Shown here piece after piece: positions 51,022-62,515 of a stretch of DNA of 64,000 bases. The stretch comes from Chimonanthus salicifolius (Eukaryota; Streptophyta; Magnoliopsida; Laurales; Calycanthaceae): positions 27,707,043 to 27,771,042 of the forward strand of contig CM023539.1 in assembly GCA_013350335.1 (NCBI GenBank), in the 5' to 3' direction. The notes under the pieces were generated by a model. That model had not been told where the DNA came from. It searched no databases and saw only the letters and a program-made list of their open reading frames with translations. Position 1 is the first letter of the stretch; every line of letters starts with the position of its first letter. A program made the translations under genes and the position numbers.

Positions 51022-52800
51022 TGTTGAGATTTGACAAATGACAATTTTATCCCTGATTATTGGACTAATTAGCGCTCAATTATGTATATAGTAGGTGCAT
51101 TTAATATAGTTTGTGAGATTTGTAGATAAAAATGGAAAGTACGTGAAATCAATTTAAATCCAGAAGAAATTGCAAGGATTTGTGCTAAAAATGGAAGACC
51201 CAGAATTTTTATAATTAATTTCTGACCACTTTTAGGGATATTATCGTAAATTGAATAATCTAGATCCAATTATGAGAGTCTAGATTAATTCAATATTTTT
51301 AGACTTTAAGTGACGAATTAATTATTTAATTCTGGAAGAGAGAAGTTGCAATTCAATGGCCAAAGTCTGAAATTCAAATCCACGGGTTAGAAATCCACTC
51401 CAAATGGGCCAAACTATGCTCTACATGCCAAGCATTGGGCCAAACTCAAACAGTCCATAGTCCATGCGTAATTCACAGTTGGGCCTAGCCATTGTCAAAG
51501 TCCAAGTCCAGCCGGCCAAAGTTCAAGTTCAAGAGCTTAAAGTCAAAAATTCATTGGAGGCCTAAATGCTCTAAACCCAATCCAATAACCTATTCCAAAG
51601 CCCATACTCGAAATTCACTATAAACCCTAAGTCTACACGCCCAAAGCCTTGTCCTTCTCCATGTCATCCACACCATCCATCTACCATCTTTAATCCAGAC
51701 TATTCATCTCATGCATAAACTTAGGAAAACCCTAGAGCCATCTTACCTAATCCATGGCAAATGTGTTAGATCTAGGCCATGCATTTCATCCATCATATAC
51801 ATCAACCTTTGAATCTCAACCCTCCATTAGAAACCTTACCTTTTATATAATTTATTTTAACCAATTAACCTTAGAACCAATAGATCTAAACCTAAAATAA
51901 TCATAATCACTCATTCATAAAACCCTATGATTAGAACAACTTGGAACCCAAACAACCCAATCCTATCCATGCGCATATGCCACATCACACACACCTCATC
52001 ACCTATCATTTCTCCTCACATGATTTTATCATATCCCACTAGATCCATGCGAATTTCACATATATTCAACCCTCCACATCATCTCTTATTCATCCAACCA
52101 TTCATGCATTTCAACTTTTAGTCTCATCCATCCATGCATTGCATTTGCATTAAGCCTTAAACACATGTAAAATTCGTCCAACCCTAATCCCATGTGTCAA
52201 ACTCCATTTTACCCAATCCAATCCCTACCTTTTCTCATTCCCTACTTAGCCACCAAGCGAACTTCCTCTCCAAGCTACAAAATTCATGTATACCTATGTA
52301 AACCCTAGTCTTTTCAACCTTTAATCCCAGCCATTCACCATTAAGAAGATTTAATCTTAACCCATACCATCACTTAAACCAAGATTTAATCTGAGCAATT
52401 TATTCTAACCCAGAGCCTATAAATAGAACACTAATGTCTCCATTGAAACTGGAATTGGACTCAGTACATCAAGCAGTTGCGTGGACAGAGGAAGAGGAAA
52501 GGAAAAAAGCAAGAGAAAATCCTAGAAATTCGAATGCTCTCTAGTTTGAAGTTAGTTTGATTTCCATTGTTTATTTCTTGTATTTCTTTGATTCAAATCC
52601 TAGTATTGTAAATATAAATTTCATATTTAATAATAAGATTCAAAGTACAGTGAAATATTAGTTTCCAGTTTTCAAATTAATCTATGATTGTACTCATGTT
52701 TATTTTTATTTTCTAGAATTAACTCTATGGATGAATTTATTGTGTGAACAAGAATTTTTGGATGATCCTCTATTTTAAGGCTCGACATATAGACACCTCC
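51022..52800 (+). mobile_element. Probable 3' LTR of H (right end not resolved)
   Basis: TGTTGAGATTTGAC follows the purine tract at 51011-51020. Long pyrimidine-rich body, then a TATA-like TATAAATA at 52418-52425 followed ~50-90 bp later by ttggactcagtac and gagaagc-like leader sequence and a tract attgtaaatataaatttc, as in an LTR promoter/R region. I could not fix the 3' terminus or a target duplication; sequence character changes by about 52.8 kb. Confidence 0.5.
52418..52425 (+). promoter_or_regulatory. TATA-like box in the H LTR
   Basis: TATAAATA within gagcctataaatagaac. Position in the last third of a presumed LTR fits a retrotransposon promoter. Not tested. Confidence 0.5.
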
Positions 52801-52864
52801 GAATTGTGCCAGTAGACGCCACATTTCAAATTTGGAGTGGAAATTACGTTTCTGCCCTCCCACT

Positions 52865-53435
52865 CGAAATCGACCTATCGAACAGGCAACGCATTTTCGC
52901 TTCGATCGATGGATCTGAGGAGTATATGATCGATCGATCGATCAGACAGTTCATTTTCGAATCGATCGATTGATCCTAACAAGAGATTCAATCGATCACA
53001 CGGTCCCATGGGATCGTACGATCGATTTTAACTGAGAGGTCGACATCTTAACAGTCGACCTCTCCTCTCAAGATCGATCGCACGATCTCTGTGATCAATC
53101 GATCGATTGTAACCCATTTTAAGATCGATTGTACGATCACAAAGGATTGTGCAATCGATTTTAACTGGGAGGTCGACAGTTTGACAATCGACCTCTCCTC
53201 TCAAGATCGATCACACGATCTCTGTGATCAATCGATCGATTTTATGTTTAGGGTAAATCGATCGCACCATCACAGAAATCGTGCGATCGATTTTAACTGA
53301 GAGGTCAACAGTTTCACAGTCGACCTCTCGTCTGAAGATCGATCATACGATCCTCTGTGATCATTCGATCGATTTTATGTTTAGGGCAAGATCGATCGCA
53401 CGATCACAGAAATCGTGCGATCGATCATAAACTTA
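52865..53435. repeat. GATC-rich palindromic tandem array (133-bp units)
   Basis: Three ordered units beginning near 53039, 53171 and 53304, period about 133 bp, each with gtcgac...agtcgacctctc, agatcgatc, gatctctgtgatca and tcgatcgatt. Degraded units lie before, at 52.87-53.03 kb. Nearly every part is self-complementary (gatcgatc, cgatcg, cacgatc/gatcgtg), so single strands could fold heavily. No coding function. Confidence 0.85.
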
Positions 53436-53729
53436 TATAGAAGGCAGCGATCGAAATTTTCGCAGTCGTTCGATTGAAACCCTAGAAACCGAAAACCCTT
53501 TATCTTCTTCTTCTCCAATCGATCAATCTACCCTTTCCTCTTCACCAAATCAACGGCACGGTTGTCCAAATCGATCAATCTTGCCCTCTCCTCTCTTCCA
53601 AAATCGATCGATCTTGCCCTCTCCGAAAACCCTTTCTCTTCTTCTTCTCCAATCGATCGATCAAACCGATTCTCCCCTCTTCTACCCTTCCTTCTCCTCC
53701 AAATCGATTCTCTTTGCACCCCCTTTCAC

Positions 53730-54345
53730 ATGGCATCACAAGGATCTTCATCAAGAGTGAGGAAGTCCAGGGTGACGGCTGCATCCAGAGGGAAGAGACA
53801 AAGACTGACGGAGACAGCGACGGAGCCGGAGACTGAGACTTTCCACCCCAACCAGTTCACCTCCTTGGAAGTGGCCACATTGTACCGAGAGGATTTGTAC
53901 TCTAGGTCGATGATATATGGTAAAATCATTGACCTTAGTTTTTTTCCACCCTTTAAAATAAGAATTCATGAATATATCGAGAGACTTGGTTAGGGCAAAT
54001 TCTTGGCAATAAAAGAGGATTTTTATCCTAAATTAGTGAAGGAATTTTATGCTAACATGTTCGAAGATAGGGCGAGACATTCCATAAAATCCGAAGTTAG
54101 AGGGACTGAAATTGAGATTTCAACTTCGGCACTGGACAGAATGTTTAAGTGTCCCAGTGCCATTATTGTGAAGTATGAATCAAACTCATGGCCCACCGAT
54201 GTTGTTGGATTCGTTCCCTCATAGGCCATGACCCAAATGTGTGGGCGGAGTGATACCAAAGCAAAAAAGCCCGCGCTAATAGAGCTAACCCTAGAAGCTC
54301 GAATTCTATATTACATTATTAGGAAGAATATTTTATTATAGAAAA
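53730..54345 (+). pseudogene. Putative plant transposon protein (PF20167-like), N-terminal half
   Basis: ATG at 53730, the first Met after a long Ile/Ser/Pro-poor leader: MASQGSSSRVRKSR with a basic KRQR stretch, then FTSLEVATLY, KIIDLSFFPP, an in-frame TAG at 53991-53993, then DFYPKLVKEFYANM, SEVRGTEIEISTSALDRMF. This is the pattern of the putative plant transposon protein domain; the TAG lies where the family usually has Trp in a GW motif. A second stop at 54222 and others follow. The domain is common in plant repeats and its role is not known. Family named from memory of the pattern. Confidence 0.65.
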
Positions 54346-55700
54346 GGGCTTATTAATCAGGTGCCCTATTTTGATAGTTTTCTCATGGAGTGCATTTTGA
54401 ATGGCAAGTAAATTGACAGCTCCTTCATCATCATAAAACACATGGTTGCTTGCCATAAGACGAGAAAATGTAGCCATCCATATAGCATATTTATGTCTTA
54501 CTTGTTTCGACAAAAAGGAATCACCCTTCCCTCTGAAGAGAAAAATAGCTTTGAAAAAGACCGATACATTGGATACGTCTACTTTGGGCAAGATGGGATT
54601 CAAACTCGACAATGCACGTTGGGTTCCCAAAGTAGAACATGCTCCTATTGAGGTTGAGGCACCTGAGGGGGAGGGTGATGCACTTGAAGCCAAAGTTGGC
54701 ACGGCAGAGGCACCTGAAGTTCGGGGGGACAGAGGCACCTGGATTTGGGAGGGCATAGGCACATGATACTGGAGTCAGTACGATGTTAATCCTCGTCAGC
54801 ATTGAAAAATTGAATGAAAAATTGATGTCAAATTTACTGAGATTGAAGGAAGGCTTTGGAAGGCTTGAAGGAATGTTGATGAGAAATTGGCTGAGATGGA
54901 AGGAAGGCTTATTGGAAAGCTTGAAGGAATGGTTGATGAGAAATTGTCTGAGATAGAAGGGAGGCTGAATGAAAAAAATTGATAAGAAAAATGGTGACTT
55001 GGTTGGAATGATGACGAGAAAGCTGAATAACTTGGAGAATCAAATGGTAGATATAATGAGAAACTCTGTTCTTTTAGTGCAAAAAACAGGAATACGATCA
55101 CAACTAGGACGCGAAGAGAAAACGGGGACCGTAAGAACATTCTCAGGTGAATCGATGATAAATCGATCTTGGGGGGTTTCCTCTTCGTCCACTGACACCA
55201 CTGAGGCTCTCCAACTGGCACCACTGAGGCTGGCCCGACTGGCACCACTCAGCCTCGTCCGATTGGCACCACTCAGCCTCGTCCTACTGTCCCCACTCAA
55301 CCTCGTCTAACTGGACCCACTCAGCCTCGTCCTACTGTCCCCACTCAACCTCATCTGACTGGACCCATTCAGCTCGTCCTACTGTCCCCACTCAGCCTCG
55401 TTTAACTCAACCTCATCCTACTGGCCCCACTCAGCCTCGTCAAGGTGCGTTCGGCTGGCCTCCTATTGAGTGCGACTGGGCGCCTTCCATTGGAAGGACC
55501 TAAGTCTCTTGATACTGCACCAGCACCTCCTTCATCTGCACCAGCCCCTCCTTCATCGGCACCAGCACCTCCTTCATCGGATCCTGCTCCTATTGATGTT
55601 GATTCACCTCCTTCATCGGATCCTGCTTCTATTGATGTTGATGCACCTCCTTCATCTGCACCTACTTCTATATCTGCCCCAGTTCCTGCCTCTGAGTAGC
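54346..55700 (+). pseudogene. C-terminal half of the same broken gene
   Basis: Continues in shifted frames: HPYSIFMSYLFRQKGITLPS (54442-54651 frame), then TLGKMGFKLDNARWVP and an Ala/Glu/Gly-rich stretch (54446-54766), a heptad-like block of repeated EKL..IEGRL units (about 54795-54980), and low-complexity repeats: ctcagcctcgtcc units (55250-55440) and caccagcacctccttcatc units (55515-55670), read as PAPPSSAPAPPSS. It ends at a TAG at 55697-55699. Several frameshifts; not functional as read. Confidence 0.55.
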
Positions 55701-55734
55701 CGTTCTGTTTGGAATTTTTGTAATTTTCATATTT

Positions 55735-55922
55735 TGATATTCATATGTCAATTTTGTAAATTTTGAATGAACATGGTGAATGTTTTTTTTTTTTTTTATG
55801 ACATCTTTTGTCAATTTTGAATGAACATAGTGAATGATTTCTTTTTATGACCTATTTTGTCTATTTGAATGAACATGATGAATGTTTTGTTTGTATGTAA
55901 ATTTTGTAAACAACTGAATGAA
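55735..55922. repeat. Degenerate repeat tgaatgaacatggtgaatg
   Basis: Four imperfect units of ~60 bp with ttttgt...ttgaatgaacatggtgaatg and a poly-T run near 55784. Likely the 3' non-coding tail of the broken gene. Confidence 0.6.
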
Positions 55923-56517
55923 CATGGGACCCTTTGTCTGTCACTAAATATGAGAACATTGAGTGGTCAGTCACTAAATATGGGACCCTTGAGTGTTCTG
56001 ACACTAAATATGGGATTCAGTGGTTTGTCGCTAAACATGGGACCTTTGAGTGGTCTGTCGCTAAATATGGGACCTTAGAGTGGTCTATCACTAAACATGA
56101 GACCTTTGAGTGGTCAGTCACTAAGTATGAGACCTTATAAATCAGATGGCCTGATTAAAGAAGAGTTTTTCCCATTAGTGAGGAAGTTTGTCAAAGAATG
56201 CTGGAGTAAACAACCTGTGGTTGTTTACTAAGTATGTGGTTGTTTACTAAGTTTGTCAAAGAGTTTTTCACTAATTATGTGGTTGTTTACTCCAACATTC
56301 TTTGACAAACTTCCTCACTAATGGGAAAAACTCTTCTTTAATCAGACCATCTGATTTATAAGGTCACATAGTTATTGGCTGACCACTCAAAGGTCACATG
56401 TTTAGTGATAGACCACTCTAAAGTCCTATATTTAGCGACAGACCACTCAAAGGTCCCATGTTTAGCGTCAAACCATGAAAATGTTCCATATTTAGTGATA
56501 GCCCCATGCAAGGGTCC
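55923..56517. mobile_element. Foldback-type inverted repeat with 30-bp tandem repeats in its arms
   Basis: Left arm 55923 to ~56217 and right arm ~56281 to 56517 are inverted copies: ggagtaaacaacc against ggttgtttactcc, then aaagaagagtttttcccat, cagatggcctgatt and a run of tandem 30-bp units (cactaaatatgggacc, tttgagtggtctgt). The left arm has about seven units, the right about five. The loop (56218-56280) has two more tgtggttgtttactaagt units. The right arm is cut at 56517 by the C4 LTR. This is the layout of foldback elements; no transposase is seen. Confidence 0.8.
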
Positions 56518-57229
56518 TGTAACGCCCTCCCTTTTTCACCCTTCTGAAAATCAGAGTCTAAAATTTTTTGTTTAAAGAAACATAGAGTGAACAAGAGCGG
56601 GAGGCGCCACGACGCGAGACAAGTCCAGACTATCAAAGTCCGACCCTTAACTGGCCACCCATGTGTGTATGGACTAAACCCATGATAAATAATCCACACA
56701 TGGAACTAAGTAAAACTTGCAGAATAGACATAACTGATTGCGGAATAAGTCAAATATGCGGAATTATAAACAATACTCAGACTGCTCCATTAACAGATAG
56801 CAAAGTACAAGTCAAGTTTGCTTTAACATAATAACCTCATTAGACTATTCTCAAACTTAGCATTTGTCCACAATAACTTAATTCATATATCCAACATCAA
56901 GACTATAATTCAAACCATAGCAAAGAATCTAGCTATTACAAGTCCATAAACGAAATCCAAATAACAGTAAATTATAAAAGTCATTCCAACAACAGACTCT
57001 TAAGCTTGACTCCCCTCCTGGTCATCGTCCTTCTCTTTCCCCTTCCTTGTTCCTGCATTTTCCTCTAAGGATAGAATTAGGGCGTTAGATCAACGCGCCC
57101 AGTAGGTTTTCCAATTAAGGCTACCACAGGGTTAGAGTATAAAACATGCATATTTCATAGTATATATGGTCATAAAAAACAGATAAATCAATGCTAGGTA
57201 TGCGAATGTAATGAGCCCCTCCCCATCAC

Positions 57230-57665
57230 ACATATACATAGCCATCACTTGACAGGACTCTCACCGTCAAGGTAAATCACAATACACTTTCATTTGGGAC
57301 TCACACGATAAGGTAATCCACAGTAATCCTCATTTTCTGTGGAAAGACACTTCATCATTGAGTTGTTTCACAGTGTTCTTTCACTGGAACTCACATGAAA
57401 AGGTAATCCACAGTAATCCTCATTTTCTGTGGAAAGACACTTCATCACTGAGTTGTTTCACAGTGTTCTTTCATTGGGACTCACATGATAAGGTAATCCA
57501 CAGTAATCCTCAATTTCTATGGCAAGACACTTCATCATTGAGTTGTTTCACAGTGTTCTTTCATTGGGACTCACATGATAAGGTAATCCACAGTAATCCT
57601 CATTTTCTGTGGAAAGACACTTCATCATTGAGTTGTTTCACAGTGTTCTTTCATTAGGACTCTCA
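57230..57665 (-). repeat. 90-bp tandem repeats in the C4 LTR
   Basis: About four to five units of 90 bp, each with actcacatgataaggtaatc, cctcattttctgtggaaag and gttgtttcacagtg. Because 90 is a multiple of 3, open frames such as 57358-57657 arise with a 30-residue period; I do not call them genes. The matching block in the 5' LTR is at 63.59-63.96 kb. Confidence 0.92.
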
Positions 57666-58009
57666 AGTCAAGGTAACCCATAATCATCACCCCATGCCAT
57701 GCATGAGATGTCAACACATTGTATATCATTTGTAAATACATAACTCATCATTCAAAAACCACATTTGAAACATAATATCAAATACGACATATCTCATAAA
57801 AACATGATAAAACCAAATCACATTTGTGGTTACAAGTAGGTAGGAAACCTACTGAAGATTCACTTCAGTGTTCGATCTTTCTTAATCGTCACCGGTTCAC
57901 GACTCGCACGCCGTATACGCAAGTCTGGATACCCTATTTAAATAGCAGCAAACCAAATATTCATCATGTAATTCCAACTTGGTCAATGTCCCAAAAATGC
58001 ACTATGTGG

Positions 58010-59195
58010 GGTTCGGCCATGCCCATGGCCGAACCTCACCTATTTATCCTTTGGTTTCTCATTCGTTTAATCTTTATTAAACATCAAGTTCTACAAAAAT
58101 ACCTTGGTAGGGTTCGGCCATACAGCATGGCCGAACCATACCCCTTTGATTGGGTCCATACAACCATACCTATGATCATTCCACCTTTGATCATTTCACC
58201 CATAATTACCATTATGCCATTGAGACCAATCTTTTCCTTAAACATCCTTAACTATGACCAAACCACCTTGGTGGGGTTCGGCCATACACATGGCCGAGCC
58301 TCACATTTTTATTGATTCTTTAAATCATTATATTCCATATCTTTAATCACAAAATCAGCTACACAATAAGGCCACACAAAGAGCCTTAGTGGGGTTCGGC
58401 CATACCACATGGCCGAACCTCACTAATCTGATTTTTTACCCCACTTTTCATCTTATATCATAATTAATCAGCTCCATATTAAATCCATACCTAAACCTAG
58501 GTAATTTTTAAATCAAAAGCATATCACATCATAGTTTTTCAATAGGATTCAATCCAATCCTATCATCCAAAAACAACCCGTGGGGTTCGGCCATACACAT
58601 GGCCAAACACAATGGTTCTCTTGATTTAATTATGTAATCAACTAACCTTGATTTAAATCAATATCTTAACCTCAACCTTAACATGGTTCAGCCATGTATT
58701 GGCCGACCAAAAACAGTAATTGTACCTTCATTTAAATCACATAAAAACCCCATAATTTCACATGATTTCCAACTCTCCAAAACCATACATTTCATCAAAT
58801 TCTTTCATGGGGTTCAGCCCTCCAAGGTGGCCGAACCCTATGTCCATGACTTGATCCTCATAAACATATTTTTATGTTTCAATAATCATGTAAAAAACAG
58901 TGTATTATCACCTAGTTTAACCATTTAAAAATCATCTAAAACCAACCCAATTTCATGGGGTTCGGCCATGCTCATTTGCCGAACACTATGACCTTTGGTT
59001 TTGAACCACTTAACCCTTCATCTTAGGTCCGAATTAAACATCCAAATCCATGGTTTAACCTTCTTAAAACATGCATTTTAAATCTAATAAAACATATAAT
59101 AACAGTCCCAAACTTGTATGGTTTTAAATTCCAAAAACCATCAAAATCAACCAATTATCTTCATGGGGTTCAGCCATCCAAAGTCGCTGAACCCT
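58010..59195. repeat. Hairpin series in the C4 LTR
   Basis: Copies near 58012, 58110, 58276, 58392, 58582, 58686, 58812, 58957 and 59167. Several are decayed (for example ggttcagcc or ggccaaaca), others near perfect. Confidence 0.85.
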
Positions 59196-60619
59196 ATGGT
59201 CCATTTCCATCATTCTTTGACACCATCTTCCATGGTCTAGACCTATGACAAATTCAGCCATACATGACCAAATTATGTCATCCAAATTCATAACTTAACA
59301 CTCATATTTAAAACCAAAATCCATAAGAATTCTTACCAAATTTCTCAAGCTTTTTGTCTTGCCTTTGCTCTTTACTTCCTATCCTTCTTTGCCTTCCTTC
59401 CTTTGCTGGTTTATGCTTGATCTACTGGTGCAAACACCTCTGCTGTTCCAGCCAGGAAAACGAATTGGAGAGAGGGAGAGAGAGATGGGAAATCTTAGAT
59501 TTTCAATGTAAAAATCGGCTAACCATGGTGGTCATTCCCTTTTGTACTTCAACCCCCAAGACCCCTCCATTCCCTCATCAATTCTTATAAAAAACGATGG
59601 GTCTTGGGTGCTATTCAATGCACCCCTTGGCACCTGCCAATGCAGCCTCCCAACTCCCCAAGCATCACCTCCCATTTCCCATGTATTTCATTTAAAATCC
59701 ATCATGAAAATCACCCCAACAAGTCCCCAACGTGTGGGACTTGTTTTGGTGGTTATGACTGAGCCAACCTACTCATATTCCCTTTGAACTCACTGATTTA
59801 CAGTCCCATTGATTTCCATTTTGACTCACCCAACTCACATGTCCAACTCACCTCATTAATTGGCAATCATTTAATGCATTTGAGTCAACTCATTCTTAAT
59901 TCAAATTAAATAAAATCAATTCCACTTAACCTGGTTTAACACACCATTGAACTCATTTGTGGCCCCACACGGTCGGCTGTGGTCAACAAAGTCAACCCAA
60001 CCAGTTGGGTCCCCCTTTAGCTCCTTGACCCATTTTTGACTCCCTGACCCAATTATGGGTATTTTGGTCATTTGTAATTGGTTTTCACATGTGCATCGGG
60101 CCTACCCATTTTTGCTCCACTTGATTTCTAATCAATTCAGCTTAACCCCATTTAAATTGAGCTCACTCAATGGTCTAATAATCCATTATGACCCATTGGG
60201 TCCCAATTGGGTCCTTTGACCCAATTAGCCATTTTGACCCAATGTGATGTTCATTACCCATCCAATCAAATTTGGCATTTATAATATGTTCATAGGGTAT
60301 TCATTTGAACAATGGGCCCCACTATTTCCTTATTTACAATCATATTTATTGAATTCACCAATCCAGTGTCATTTTCGTAATTATTCCAATCATTGAGAAT
60401 TCTTTGACCCAATTAACCATTTTGACCCAATTTGATGTACATTACCCATCCATTATAATTTGAACCTTATAATATGTTCATAGGATCTTAGTTTGAGCAA
60501 TGGGCCCCACTATTTTCTCATTTAACATCATAATTAATAAATTTACCAATCCAGGGGCATTTTCGTATTATCCATTTCATTGAGAAATTGGGGTGTTACA
60601 TTATAACCCTCTTTTTAAA

Positions 60620-60800
60620 ATTTTCGTCCCGAAAATCGAGCGAAGTAGGGTTCCCAAAGTAAACTACATAAATAATTCAGGGTGAGTGGTTCTCATCTCC
60701 GATTCGAGTTCCCATGTGGCTTCTTCAACTCCATGTCGGTTCCTTACCACTTTTACGAACTGAATCGCTCTATTTCGCAACACCCTTTGCTCGGTCTCAT
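60620..60800 (-). pseudogene. Integrase chromodomain end of C4-right
   Basis: Read on the minus strand it matches the C2 tail: EQRVLR..AIQFVKVV, RHGVEEATWELESEMR, THPELF. It is followed by a stop and the purine tract aaaaagaggg. Upstream integrase sequence is lost after about 60.8-61.0 kb. Confidence 0.82.
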
Positions 60801-61698
60801 GTTATATCTTTTTCTCGTGACCCATTTGTGATCGCACGTAGATCAATCTACCCTGTTTCACTTTTACCTGTTCTCATGATATTTTCCACACGTACCGGCT
60901 CAATACGTTCTTTTATCTACTTTCTGTGTGAGGTAGCCTGCCAATGCGAGCCTATGCTCAAAGCTTTTTCTGATTCCATTTCAACTAGGTTTCTAGTTAT
61001 ACTCTCCTGGAACTCCATCGGCTAACTACAGAGTCAGCTGATCAGTCTAACTCGACAGTCGCCCATAGTTTCCCATTCAAGTTTCACTAGACTCTTATCT
61101 TTCCCGTTAAATACGTCTCCAAAATTTTCCAGATCTTCATTTGCACATATGTCGCTATGTGACTAACACCTTTCGTTCCAACTTCCACGATACCAATTCC
61201 AGGCATCAATCCAAACCACCATGGGAATAATCACCCGTGGTTAAATACATCCATCCCTGGTGTTTCGCTTTCAGTAAATATCATCTATCCCTGTTTTATA
61301 ATCATCCATGAATATAACCCTCCCATGGGTATAATCCATTCATGGAAATAATTCATCCTTGAGCATCACTCTGACCATGAGTATCATATATCCTTAGTTA
61401 CTAACCATCCATGAATATCACCCACCTATGGGTATAATCCATTCATGGAAAATAATTCATTCTTGTTCATAGTTAATCCAGGCACATCATTCACCAATAA
61501 TCGTCATCGTCTATCTATAGGGAATACTATAATAAGTGCAGTGGGAAACTTGTTGTATTATGGTGCTAGTAACAAATGCGAAGGCAATAGATCAAATAAT
61601 GCATAAGCATATGAACTGTAAATTACTGCCATACCTTGAGTTACCGAATGTTCCACTGTCTCTAGAGGAAAAGTCAAAATATTTAGTCGTTCAGACTC

Positions 61699-62205
61699 TT
61701 ATGATTGAGCTAGTTGAGCCGGACCAAGGAGAGAACCCCTGAAGTGAGGAGATCTTTTGTTCTGTGGACACTCTCTTTTGAAATGGCCCTTCTGACCACA
61801 TCGGTAACAGGAATAAGGATATTCACTATTCTGCGGACATACTCTTTTGAAATGACCCGGCTGATCACATTGGAAGTAGGTACTAGGAGATCTAACATTC
61901 TGTGGATGCTCTCTTTTGAAATGGCCTGGTCTACCACACTGGAAACAGGAACTTCCAGTGAAACCAGTAATGGCTGAAGATCTCCATAAGTAGGGTCTGA
62001 GTCTTATGCGAGAGCAAAAAGTATTTCTCCCACCCCAACCTTTTTGGTCCTGTGTTTTATTTGGGTTTGTGTCTCCATTTCCGCTCACGAGTTGTCGTAG
62101 AACGGAAGTGACCACCGCCTGTACTAGGTTCCGTAATTCTGGAGGTACTTAAGGAATGTTTGCACCCTTCCGACCCTCTCCGTTATGTTCTTCTTCCTTT
62201 GGAGA
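61699..62205 (-). pseudogene. gag: Short gag of C4-right with three zinc knuckles
   Basis: On the minus strand an ATG-led region at about 62205 gives the gag N-terminus (PPELRNLVQAVVTSVLRQL, with a stop near 62150). The 61699-62115 frame continues after this with VTSVLRQLVSGNGD, skips the capsid, and reads three knuckles in a row: CFQCGRPGHFKREH, FQCDQPGHFKRVC and CYRCGQKGHFKREC. Unit length is 69 bp (23 residues). Only the last has all of CCHC; the first has His for the last Cys, the second has Tyr for the first Cys. C1-full has one knuckle. Confidence 0.8.
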
Positions 62206-62340
62206 CATTTTTCCTAAGTCATGGAAACATCAGTTGACTTAGCTTCTAAGTAAACTTTTGTGTTCTTCATAATTTGGGAAAATTGCCAAATCAGCACTCT
62301 TTGTATTTCTTTGTTTTTGAGAAAACTTCCTAAATAGCGA

Positions 62341-62515
62341 GTATCATTTCTCAATTTGGGGAAATCCTGGTGTTCTGCTGTTCTCGGGGAAAAACTTCCC
62401 TAAGTATTATGTATCACTTCTCAGTTTGGGGAAATCTTGATGTTCTCCTGTTCTCGGGAAAAACTTCCCTAAGTATTATGTATCACTTCTCAGTTTGGGG
62501 ATATTGCCAAATCAT
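62341..62515 (-). repeat. 70-bp tandem repeat in the C4 leader
   Basis: Units begin at 62341, 62411 and 62480 with gtatcacttctcagtttggg and share gttctcgggaaaaacttccc. Positioned between primer site and gag. Confidence 0.85.

Larger units (their letters stand above)
56518..60600 (-). mobile_element. 3' LTR of C4-right (4083 bp)
   Basis: tgtaacgccctcc start and ggggtgttaca end, minus orientation, since a reversed polypurine tract (ccctctttttaaaattttcg) follows at 60607. It carries the ggccagttaagggtc block (56640), GGGCG stem (57080-57100), 90-bp tandem repeats (57230-57665) and about nine hairpins (58.0-59.2 kb). The left flank ggtcc (56513-56517) is inside the foldback arm; its partner is beyond the window. 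Confidence 0.93.

Noticed and set aside
52865..53435. Possible CRISPR array
   Set aside because: Units are whole tandem repeats of ~133 bp without unique spacers, in plant DNA.
54796..55248. 150-codon minus-strand Ser/Phe-rich frame
   Set aside because: Antisense of the repeated EKL..IEGRL and Pro-rich coding of the broken plus-strand gene; low complexity.
57358..57657. 99-codon open frame with a 30-residue internal repeat (and its relative at 63661-63864)
   Set aside because: It arises from 90-bp tandem repeats in an LTR; 90 is a multiple of 3, so a stop-free frame repeats itself. No start context or family match.
60714..61025. 103-codon plus-strand frame
   Set aside because: Its first part is the antisense of the C4 chromodomain remnant, which explains the openness.
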